DNA of 5,262 bases, taken from NCBI GenBank assembly GCA_016220125.1, contig JACRIF010000117.1:1-5262 (forward strand), given 5' to 3'. This stretch comes from Candidatus Peregrinibacteria bacterium. GTDB taxonomy: Bacteria > Patescibacteriota > Gracilibacteria > UM-FILTER-43-11. Shown here piece by piece: positions 1 through 4,994 of the stretch. The translations under genes were made by a program, and so were the position numbers. Each line of letters begins with the position of its first letter. The stretch's first letter is position 1. The notes under the pieces were generated by a model. The model was not told the DNA's origin. It did no database searches and saw nothing but the letters and a program-made list of their open reading frames with translations.

Positions 1-1
1 C

Positions 2-538
2 ATGCCGGTAAAAGCGGGGGTGCGGATTGGGGTGCAAAAGAACTGCCCCCCCGGAAAAGGGCTTCATTCTCAAACGGCCAACGCCGTGGGGACGTTGCTG
101 GCCCTCAATCAATTGTGGAGATTGGGCCTCTCGGAAAAGGAATTGGCCTCGGAGGCGAAGGCCATCGATCCGATCATGGGCAAAATGATGGAATCCCACT
201 TCAGGGGCTCGAGGAAAAAACCGGAGGAGCCGTGGGTCGTGGTGGTGATTCCGAAAACGATCCGCCTGGATCGCGAATGGTTGGCCGAAAATGCGTCCCG
301 AAACGGTCGGAATATTGAATCCGTGGCCGTGGCCCATTTCCCGGATTTGAAAAAAATCATGGACAACATGGACACAATAGGGTGGTCGAAAATTCGAATG
401 GCCGGCATGGGACCGGCCCTCATTGGCTATTCGAAGCGGAAAATAGGCATTGGGAAAATTCCGAAAAACGTGCGTGGAAAAGTGGATTTCCTATGGATCG
501 GCAAAGCTTGTAATGGAGAGTTCAAACTGTTACATTGA
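2..538 (+). CDS. ispE: IspE-like GHMP kinase (4-diphosphocytidyl-2-C-methyl-D-erythritol kinase family), 5' partial
   Basis: This is the C-terminal 178 residues of a GHMP-superfamily kinase; the reading frame is open to the window edge, so roughly the first 85 residues are missing and the ATG at base 2 is probably internal. Family members phosphorylate CDP-methylerythritol in the cytoplasm, in the non-mevalonate isoprenoid pathway. The match rests on the segment at residues 13-48: KN, PPGKGL, then LLALNQLWRLGLSEKEL, which closely follows IspE. Other matches are AIDP (54-57), in the place of IspE's GADVP with the catalytic Asp kept, and RMAGMGPALIG (132-142), in the place of MSGSGSAVFG. Odd: the glycine/serine-rich ATP loop GLGGGSSDAA reads GLHSQTANAV, and the C-terminal MSGSG reads MAGMG, so nucleotide binding may be altered. 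The family call is fairly secure. That it still makes CDP-ME 2-phosphate is an inference, and a paralogous sugar or isoprenoid kinase is possible. The dsbA-like gene follows after four bases, suggesting co-transcription. Confidence 0.72.
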   Translation: MPVKAGVRIGVQKNCPPGKGLHSQTANAVGTLLALNQLWRLGLSEKELASEAKAIDPIMGKMMESHFRGSRKKPEEPWVVVVIPKTIRLDREWLAENASRNGRNIESVAVAHFPDLKKIMDNMDTIGWSKIRMAGMGPALIGYSKRKIGIGKIPKNVRGKVDFLWIGKACNGEFKLLH

Positions 539-542
539 AGCC

Positions 543-1304
543 ATGAGAACTCTCTACTCATCATCGTTCGTCAGCCTCGTGTTCGGCTTCCTGCTGGTGA
601 TGGGCTACCACAACCAGCCGGTTGAAATCGTGAAGGACGAGGCAATCCCCTCCTTTGGCACGATCATTCGCCAACGGGAACCGTTGTTCACGGATAAAGT
701 GAGGATCGAGGTGTTCGACGATCTCCGGTGCACGAGATGCGCGGATTTCGCGCTGAACACGTTGCCCAAGATCCGAAATCTGGAAAAGGAGACGGGCGAG
801 ATCGAGCTTCGGGTGCGATTCATCCCGGACATCAATGACGAAATGCTGGCGCTGGCCGCCATGGGGCTCAAGTGTTCCGGCGAACAAAACGAATTCTGGG
901 GCATGTTTTCGAAACTCCACGAAAACCCGGATGCCATCGGCGACAAGCCCCTGCTGGCATGGGCAAAGGAGTTGAATCTGGACACCAAGGCATTCAAATC
1001 CTGCGTGGAAGGCAAAAAATTCCAAACCGAAATCGAGTCCGACATCCGCTACGCGTCTGAAAAAATGGTGTCGGTGAAGCCAACCGTCATCGTGAACGAA
1101 TTCATGCTCATCGGAGCGCAACCGTTCGAGAACATCCAGCGCGCCATCAGCCAAACCTTGAAAAAGAGGGAAAAGGACGCGGGGGTCACGCTTCCCGAGA
1201 CCGCCACCGACCTCCAGCAGGAGCTGAAGGAGGCTTTCCAAATCCCCTCCTCCCCCACCCAGCCCAAAGTTCCAGAAAGTACGGAGGGAGCGAAAAATCT
1301 TTAG
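543..1304 (+). CDS. DsbA-like thioredoxin-fold disulfide oxidoreductase, membrane-anchored or secreted
   Basis: A 253-residue DsbA-family (Thioredoxin_4-like) protein expected to make or rearrange disulfides in exported proteins outside the cytoplasmic membrane. Residues 8-21 are a hydrophobic stretch (FVSLVFGFLLVMGY) acting as signal peptide or N-terminal anchor; no clear AxA cleavage site follows. The thioredoxin core starts near residue 53 (VRIEVFDDLRC), with the redox motif CTRC at C63-C66. Next come an alpha-helical insertion with FW (118-119) and the cis-proline region VKPTVIVN (178-185, P180), then IGAQPFE (190-196). Two further Cys, C111 and C154, lie in the helical domain, as in many relatives, and could form a structural disulfide. 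The last 35 residues are polar and proline-rich, probably disordered. The ATG at 543 is preferred over one at 450: the extra 31 residues would overlap the preceding gene and put charged residues ahead of the signal segment. No good ribosome binding site is visible; coupling to the upstream stop at 538 is likely. Confidence 0.85.
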   Translation: MRTLYSSSFVSLVFGFLLVMGYHNQPVEIVKDEAIPSFGTIIRQREPLFTDKVRIEVFDDLRCTRCADFALNTLPKIRNLEKETGEIELRVRFIPDINDEMLALAAMGLKCSGEQNEFWGMFSKLHENPDAIGDKPLLAWAKELNLDTKAFKSCVEGKKFQTEIESDIRYASEKMVSVKPTVIVNEFMLIGAQPFENIQRAISQTLKKREKDAGVTLPETATDLQQELKEAFQIPSSPTQPKVPESTEGAKNL

Positions 1305-1346
1305 CTGAGTTCTGAGTCCTGTTTACTGAGTCCTAACTTATTTTAT
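1305..1346. repeat. Degenerate heptanucleotide repeat island 1 between dsbA-like and HIT genes
   Basis: Starting on the base after the dsbA-like stop codon, the spacer reads in 7-bp steps. CTGAGTT is at 1305, CTGAGTC at 1312, CTGTTTA at 1319, CTGAGTC again at 1326 and CTAACTT at 1333, with a decayed AT-rich unit at 1340. It fills almost all of the 44-bp gap to the HIT gene. The units match those of the island at 4266-4300 but here occur in one orientation only, without the inverted arm. No terminator stem followed by a T-run is visible. Confidence 0.6.
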
Positions 1347-1348
1347 CC

Positions 1349-1666
1349 ATGTGTATTTTCTGCAAAATCATCCGCAAGGAAATCCCCGCCGATTTCCTGT
1401 TTGAGAATGGGAACGTGGTCGCCTTCAAGGATATTCACCCCAAATCGAAAACCCACATCCTGATCGTGCCCAAGAAGCATATCGAGACGATCAAGGATCT
1501 GAAGGAGGACGAGGAGGATGAGATTCTGGTGGGTAAAATGTTCCTGGTCGCGCGCGACATCGCCAAGAGTTTGAAATTGGAAGGCTACCAGACGCTGTTC
1601 AACGTCGGTCGCGCAGGGGGTCAGGAGGTGATGCACATCCACCTGCATTTGCTGTCGCACCAATAA
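1349..1666 (+). CDS. HIT-family (HINT-like) nucleotide hydrolase/transferase
   Basis: A compact 105-residue cytoplasmic histidine-triad protein. The family hydrolyses nucleoside phosphoramidates, AMP-lysine-type adducts or dinucleoside polyphosphates through a nucleotidyl-histidine intermediate; the exact substrate cannot be read from sequence. The signature triad HIHLHLL is at residues 96-102, with H98 the expected nucleophile. It is preceded by N85 and the typical GGQEVMH stretch. The N-terminal CIFC pair (C2, C5) together with a His in PKKH (probably H44) suggests the zinc site found in many HINT proteins. The core pattern ENGNVVAFKDIHPKSKTH (19-36) is standard. Length is at the short end of the family (about 105-140) and the C-terminal tail is minimal. 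The start follows from the conserved MCIFCKII N terminus. No Shine-Dalgarno is visible in the AT-rich leader. It follows the dsbA-like gene in the same direction, separated by repeat island 1. Confidence 0.93.
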   Translation: MCIFCKIIRKEIPADFLFENGNVVAFKDIHPKSKTHILIVPKKHIETIKDLKEDEEDEILVGKMFLVARDIAKSLKLEGYQTLFNVGRAGGQEVMHIHLHLLSHQ

Positions 1667-1670
1667 CCAA

Positions 1671-1739
1671 TGATGAATTTGAAGTTAAGAAGGATGGGTT
1701 TGCTAAAACTCTTAACTCTTAATTCATCACTCTTAATTT
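1671..1739. repeat. Heptanucleotide repeat island 2 with imperfect inverted repeat, between HIT and rsmI
   Basis: Five 7-bp units run into the rsmI start codon: AAAACTC at 1705, TTAACTC at 1712, TTAATTC at 1719, ATCACTC at 1726 and TTAATTT at 1733. In addition, TGATGAATTTGAAGTTAAG (1671-1689) is the imperfect inverted partner of CTTAACTCTTAATTCATCA (1711-1729), pairing at 16 of 19 positions around a 21-base loop. The RNA could form a long AT-rich hairpin just upstream of the rsmI ATG. There is no T-run after the stem, so it is not a classical terminator. It could affect rsmI translation or mRNA stability, but this is inference; the sequence shows only the repeat and its symmetry. Confidence 0.65.
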
Positions 1740-2411
1740 ATGAATGGCATCCTCTACATCATCGCCACCCCCATCGGAAATTTGGAGGATTTGACCTTTC
1801 GGGCCAAGCGGATTTTGGAAACCGTCGATTGGATCGCGTGCGAGGACACGCGCCATTCCTCCATCCTGCTCAACCACTACGGCATCCGAAAACCCACGAT
1901 CTCGTTCCACAGCCACAGCGGAGTCACCAAGGTAGAGAAAATCATCGAGGCCTTGGTGGAGGGGAAATCCGTGGCCCTGATTTCCGATGCGGGCACCCCG
2001 GGCATTTCCGATCCGGCGTATGTGCTCATCCAAGCCGCGCTCAAGGATAAAATTCAAGTCGTCCCGGTTCCAGGACCCTCCGCGGTCGTGACGGCGCTGT
2101 GCGCCTCGGGCCTGCCCACCGACAAATTCCTGTATTTGGGTTTCCTCCCGGTCAAAAAGGGCCGCCAAACCCTCTTCAAGGCCATAGCCGACTCCCCTTA
2201 CACCGTGGTGTTCTACGAATCGCCCCATCGCCTGCTCAGAACCCTGTCGGAACTGGAAAAAGTCCTGAAACGCGACACCCAACTGGCGGTCGCGAAGGAG
2301 CTCACCAAGATCCATGAGACGTTCTTCCGTGGCACCGTGGCGGACATCCAAAAAAAACTTCCCGCTGGAAATCCGAAAGGCGAATACGTGGTGATGGTGA
2401 AACCCAACTAG
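1740..2411 (+). CDS. rsmI: 16S rRNA (cytidine(1402)-2'-O)-methyltransferase RsmI
   Basis: A 223-residue SAM-dependent methyltransferase of the tetrapyrrole-methylase fold, which adds the 2'-O-methyl to C1402 in the 16S rRNA decoding centre. All the usual RsmI blocks are present in order: LYIIATPIGNLEDLTFRA (5-22), CEDTRHSSILLNHYGI (34-49), ALISDAGTPGISDPA (79-93), VPVPGPSAVVTALCASGLP (108-126), YLGFLP (132-137), VFYESPHRLLRTL (157-169), AKELTKIHETFFRGT (185-199) and KGEYVVMV (213-220). It stops right after the catalytic fold, so the roughly 50-residue C-terminal extension of longer homologues such as the E. coli protein (286 residues) is absent; shortened forms exist in several bacterial groups. 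The start is set by the canonical MNGILYIIATPIGN beginning. There is no Shine-Dalgarno: the ATG directly abuts repeat island 2. It converges with the M23 gene, whose stop lies 61 bases beyond. Confidence 0.97.
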   Translation: MNGILYIIATPIGNLEDLTFRAKRILETVDWIACEDTRHSSILLNHYGIRKPTISFHSHSGVTKVEKIIEALVEGKSVALISDAGTPGISDPAYVLIQAALKDKIQVVPVPGPSAVVTALCASGLPTDKFLYLGFLPVKKGRQTLFKAIADSPYTVVFYESPHRLLRTLSELEKVLKRDTQLAVAKELTKIHETFFRGTVADIQKKLPAGNPKGEYVVMVKPN

Positions 2412-2431
2412 CAAACCGGAATACACGATCA

Positions 2432-2473
2432 ATGGGTATCCATTTGTAATCTATGGGTGATCCATCGGGGATC
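2432..2473. repeat. Quasi-palindromic direct repeats and small hairpin between convergent genes
   Basis: The 61-bp gap between rsmI and the convergent M23 gene contains ATGGGTATCCAT (2432-2443) and a second copy, ATGGGTGATCCAT (2453-2465). Each is nearly self-complementary, so they could pair internally or with each other. A perfect 5-bp stem, GATCC with GGATC (2459-2463 and 2469-2473), overlaps the M23 stop codon. No T-rich tail follows in either direction. A bidirectional transcription end is plausible from position alone, but the structure is weak. Confidence 0.35.
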
Positions 2474-4188
2474 TACTTGGAGGATGGCATCGTTGGCGCC
2501 AATTGCTTGAGATAGTCGTCCGGAATGTATTCCAAGGGGAGCAATTCGACAGGCAGATAATCCAAGGGGTTCACGGCGGAGCCGTCGCGCCAAACTTCAA
2601 AGTGCAAATGGGGGCCGGTGGTTTGGTAGCCCGCGCCTTTGGTTCCCGGGGTTGCGCCACTGAGTCCGATGACATCCCCCTCCTTCACCACCGTGCCGGC
2701 CTTCACCAGAATCTCGGTGACGTGGCCATAAACCGTGATGAGCTTGTTCTTGTGGGCCAAAATAATGTAGCTGTAACCCATGCCGTTGTCTTTGGTTTGG
2801 AAAACATAGGCATTCGCGGGCGCGTGGATCTCGGTGAATTGCTTGGCGCGGATATCGATCGCCTGATGGACTCCCCAGCGCGAGGGATAGGTCGGATCAT
2901 GGAAATAGGCGGTGATCGCGTTCGGGGGAACCGGCCAGCTAAGCGGATGGAGGCGGGCGGGCGCCTCGGGTGCGGGTTCCGCGGGCGCGACGGACGCGGG
3001 GGGTTCGGTTGCGTCGGGAGTCGGGGCGGAGGTCCCGGGAACCGCATCGGGAGGGGTCAAGGTCTTGGCCTCGGCCAGGGATTCATCCAAAAGCTTGAGC
3101 TTCTCCGTGATGAAATCGACGTTTTCCCGCATGTTCTGGATCTGGATGGCCGATTCCAGCTGTTGCTTCAGGGATTCCTCGAGCAATTGCTGGTATTGCT
3201 CCTCTTTGCCTTGGGTTTCCTCAAGCAAGGCCTTCTTCGTCTGCCGATTTTGCTCCATGATGGTTCGCTCCTGGTACAGGGATTGGTTCAAGTCCTCCAG
3301 GACGGCCTGCTCCTTCTGGATGTTGGCCTGCTTTTCCTCCAAGGCCAATTTTTTGCGATGCAGGTCGTAAAACACCTCGCGTCCGGTTTCCTCCAAAACG
3401 CTGAGGTACTCCTTCCCGAGCAGGTTCTCGCTGACGCTGGTGTCGGCCAAAAGCAACTTCAAGGTGCTGGAGCCGTTGTCGAGGGCGTTTCTGAATTTCT
3501 CGTCCTCCTGGTACACCAAAAGAATATAGTCCAGCACCACTTTCTGCTGGGCGCTCAATTCGACTTGGGACTTCCTCTGTTCGTAAAAAAGATCCTTGAG
3601 GGTCAGTTGTTTCTCGACGATCTGGAATTCAACCGCCTTGATTTTGGCCTTGGATTCGGAGATCTGCTGGTTGAAAAGGTCGATCTCCCCATTCAGGGAT
3701 TCCATTTGCCTCTGGATAGGCTCCAACGCCTTCTCGAGATGCCGAACCTTCTTGCTCAGAGCGCCAAACTGCTGGCTCTCCTCGGCAAGGTTTTTTTTGA
3801 TCTCATCCAGGCGAAGTTGGGTGAAGGCGCGCTTACCTCCCCAATTCGACACAATGCTCGCTTGGTATTCCTCAAGCGAGTCCACAGCATCGCCGGCGCC
3901 GGGCAAAACTGGCTTTTCAGGGGAAGACGTGGATTCGGTCGGGGTTTGGATCAATTCGCCGGTCGGGTTTTTGACCCCCTGGTCCGTGATCTCGTAAAGG
4001 CTCTCGGTGTATTTGGAGGAATCGGGGGTGGGGGCGCTTTCGCTCGCGAAAGGAAAAATAGAGGCATCCCCCTGAAGCGGGATTCCGGCAACGGGGGTCT
4101 CTCCAAAAACCTGACCCGAGCACACAACAACCAGCGCGATGAGCGCCGTGGCCAGGAACCCGAATTGTTGCGCCTCTTTTTTGATCAT
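2473..4188 (-). CDS. Secreted coiled-coil M23 (LytM-type) peptidoglycan endopeptidase or hydrolase activator, EnvC/CwlO-like architecture
   Basis: A 571-residue exported cell-wall protein. Residues 1-6 are charged (MIKKEA) and about 9-28 hydrophobic (FGFLATALIALVVVCSGQVF), a signal peptide; C23 does not sit in a proper lipobox. A low-complexity segment (about 30-95) is followed by two long heptad-rich coiled coils (about 105-225 and 268-375). An Ala/Pro-rich linker (380-415) leads to the C-terminal M23 domain (416-550). Zinc and catalytic residues are present: HQAID (H441, D445), YGH (H489) and HLH (H527, H529), with GPHLHFEVW intact, so it should be an active metallopeptidase rather than a degenerate activator. 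The order coiled coil, linker, LytM is that of EnvC/PcsB-like division proteins. A start 33 bases upstream (4221) is possible but would lie outside the predicted transcript; the start at 4188 has an AGGA element eight bases ahead. The gene faces rsmI and is divergent from ruvA. Confidence 0.9.
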   Translation of the reverse strand: MIKKEAQQFGFLATALIALVVVCSGQVFGETPVAGIPLQGDASIFPFASESAPTPDSSKYTESLYEITDQGVKNPTGELIQTPTESTSSPEKPVLPGAGDAVDSLEEYQASIVSNWGGKRAFTQLRLDEIKKNLAEESQQFGALSKKVRHLEKALEPIQRQMESLNGEIDLFNQQISESKAKIKAVEFQIVEKQLTLKDLFYEQRKSQVELSAQQKVVLDYILLVYQEDEKFRNALDNGSSTLKLLLADTSVSENLLGKEYLSVLEETGREVFYDLHRKKLALEEKQANIQKEQAVLEDLNQSLYQERTIMEQNRQTKKALLEETQGKEEQYQQLLEESLKQQLESAIQIQNMRENVDFITEKLKLLDESLAEAKTLTPPDAVPGTSAPTPDATEPPASVAPAEPAPEAPARLHPLSWPVPPNAITAYFHDPTYPSRWGVHQAIDIRAKQFTEIHAPANAYVFQTKDNGMGYSYIILAHKNKLITVYGHVTEILVKAGTVVKEGDVIGLSGATPGTKGAGYQTTGPHLHFEVWRDGSAVNPLDYLPVELLPLEYIPDDYLKQLAPTMPSSK

Positions 4189-4232
4189 TTTGTAAATCCT
4201 TATATTATACCAAATTTTCACTCTGAAAACAA
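4189..4232 (-). promoter_or_regulatory. Predicted sigma70-type promoter and Shine-Dalgarno of the M23 gene, with an internal dyad
   Basis: Reading the - strand, a consensus -10 TATAAT occupies 4209-4204. A partial -35, TTGTTT (4232-4227), lies 17 bp upstream of it, and AAGGA (4201-4197) is eight bases before the ATG at 4188. The expected transcription start falls near 4197, leaving only about nine bases of leader. That may overlap or truncate the Shine-Dalgarno, so the true start could differ by a few bases. Between the -35 and -10 sits the dyad TTTTCA-CTC-TGAAAA (4215-4229, + strand), with an extra TGAAAA at 4236-4241; this could be an operator. Confidence 0.5.
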
Positions 4233-4249
4233 GGGTGAAAACAGCACAC

Positions 4250-4300
4250 AGGACTCAGGATTCAGCTGTTTTCTGAGTTCTGACTGCTGAGTCCTAGGGC
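4250..4300. repeat. Heptanucleotide repeat island 3 with inverted repeat, between divergent M23 and ruvA
   Basis: Seven-bp units run along this stretch: CTGTTTT at 4266, CTGAGTT at 4273, CTGACTG at 4280, CTGAGTC at 4287 and CTAGGGC at 4294. The left side carries the same units in opposite orientation (GACTCAG at 4252, GATTCAG at 4259). As a result AGGACTCAGGATTCAG (4250-4265) pairs with CTGACTGCTGAGTCCT (4280-4295) at 14 of 16 positions around a 14-base loop. The right half closely resembles island 1 at 1305-1339. It lies between two divergent genes, so it cannot be a terminator of either. A role as a barrier or protein-binding site is speculative. Confidence 0.65.
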
Positions 4301-4338
4301 AGGTTCGCTTGTGGCTTTCAAAATCGGGCGCGAATCAT

Positions 4339-4344
4339 TAGAAT
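4339..4344 (+). promoter_or_regulatory. Possible -10 element for ruvA
   Basis: TAGAAT matches the -10 consensus at five of six positions and would start transcription near 4351, about 16 bases before the ruvA ATG at 4367. No convincing -35 is visible at 16-18 bp spacing, so this is a weak prediction. It would rule out initiation at the upstream in-frame ATG (4343). Confidence 0.3.
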
Positions 4345-4366
4345 GAGGGCATCTAACCATTCTCCT

Positions 4367-4933
4367 ATGTTCGCCTATATCAACGGTCTTCTGATCGACA
4401 AAAACGAGAAAAGCCTGGTGGTGCTGACCCAGGGGCTCGGTTACAAGGTTTCGGTTCCCACCGAGGTGCTGGCCAAGGCCCAAATCGACCAGAAAATACA
4501 ACTGTTCCTGCACACCACAGTCCGCGAGGACGACATTTCGCTGTATGGCTTCTCGAAAAAGGAGGAGTTGGCTTTTTTTGAGCAGCTGTTGAGCGTGAGC
4601 GGAATCGGCCCGAAAACGGCCATGGATATTCTCTCGGCGCCGGTCCACATGACCCAACAGGCCATTGTGGAGGGAGACATCGCCATGCTGACCAAAATCA
4701 AGGGATTGGGCAAGAAAACCGCGGAGCGCCTGATCCTGGAGCTAAAGAGCAAGGTCATCCCGATGAGCCTCAGGCAGGACTCCAAGGGGACGGCAGCCTA
4801 CAACGAGGAGGCGGTGCTGGCATTGGTCAGCCTCGGATATGAAAAATACCATGTGGTCAAAACCCTCTCCGAAATGCCGGCAAAAATGCAAAAAACCGAG
4901 GACATCATCAAATACTTCCTCAAGCAGGGATAA
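4367..4933 (+). CDS. ruvA: Holliday junction branch migration protein RuvA
   Basis: This 188-residue protein is the DNA-binding subunit of the RuvAB branch-migration motor: tetramers hold the four-way junction open while RuvB pumps DNA. Domain I (about 1-63) is the OB fold, beginning MFAYINGLL and ending REDDISLYGF. E54-D55 match the acidic-pin residues of the E. coli protein. Domain II (64-135) has two helix-hairpin-helix motifs: SVSGIGPKTAMDILSA (76-91) and IKGLGKKTAERLILELKSK (111-129). Domain III (about 145-188) is the RuvB-contacting three-helix module (NEEAVLALVSLGYEKYHVVK), after a short flexible linker. Length is normal (E. coli 203). An in-frame ATG at 4343 would add eight residues (MRASNHSP) not found in RuvA, so 4367 is chosen. 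No Shine-Dalgarno precedes it. No ruvB or ruvC is adjacent; pgi follows after 61 bases with its own predicted promoter. Confidence 0.97.
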   Translation: MFAYINGLLIDKNEKSLVVLTQGLGYKVSVPTEVLAKAQIDQKIQLFLHTTVREDDISLYGFSKKEELAFFEQLLSVSGIGPKTAMDILSAPVHMTQQAIVEGDIAMLTKIKGLGKKTAERLILELKSKVIPMSLRQDSKGTAAYNEEAVLALVSLGYEKYHVVKTLSEMPAKMQKTEDIIKYFLKQG

Positions 4934-4948
4934 TTCCCTTTATTTTTT
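4926..4948 (+). terminator. Weak predicted intrinsic terminator overlapping the ruvA stop
   Basis: AGGGA (4926-4930) pairs with TCCCT (4935-4939) around a TAAT loop that contains the ruvA TAA stop codon. The T-rich stretch TTATTTTTT follows. The stem is only 5 bp, so termination may be partial. Position and the T-run support the call; stem length argues against a strong terminator. Confidence 0.45.
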
Positions 4949-4962
4949 AGAGCGTAATCGTC

Positions 4963-4968
4963 TATAAT
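4963..4968 (+). promoter_or_regulatory. Predicted -10 element for glucose-6-phosphate isomerase
   Basis: A perfect TATAAT lies 26 bases before the pgi ATG (4995) and just after the likely ruvA terminator. Transcription would begin near 4975, giving a leader of about 20 bases that is A-rich and has no clear Shine-Dalgarno. The -35 region is poor: only T-rich sequence at 16-18 bp spacing. Confidence 0.5.
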
Positions 4969-4994
4969 CAGCGGTGGGAAAATAAAACCAAAAA

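Noticed and set aside
450..542. Upstream in-frame start that would lengthen the DsbA-like protein by 31 residues.
   Set aside because: It overlaps the end of the kinase gene and would bury the signal segment behind a charged tail; the ATG at 543 fits the family better.
561..1241. A 226-codon - strand frame opposite the DsbA-like gene.
   Set aside because: Its His/Arg/Asp-rich low-quality translation is typical of antisense, while the + strand frame has CTRC, the cis-Pro region and a signal segment.
1305..1339. CRISPR-like array.
   Set aside because: The periodicity is 7 bp with no spacers; CRISPR repeats are much longer and separated by unique spacers, and no cas genes are present.
1719..2432. 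A 237-codon - strand frame opposite rsmI.
   Set aside because: rsmI matches its family throughout; the antisense translation matches nothing recognisable.
4086..4188. Lipoprotein signal in the M23 protein because of a Cys after the hydrophobic stretch.
   Set aside because: The residues before the Cys are VVV, not the L-[AS]-[GA]-C lipobox, so ordinary signal peptidase processing or anchoring is more likely.
2503..4290. A 595-codon open frame on the + strand opposite the M23 gene.
   Set aside because: Its Gly/Leu/Val-rich translation shows no recognisable domain. It mirrors the Gln/Glu/Lys-rich coiled-coil codons of the opposite strand, while the M23 frame has a signal peptide, coiled coils and all catalytic residues.
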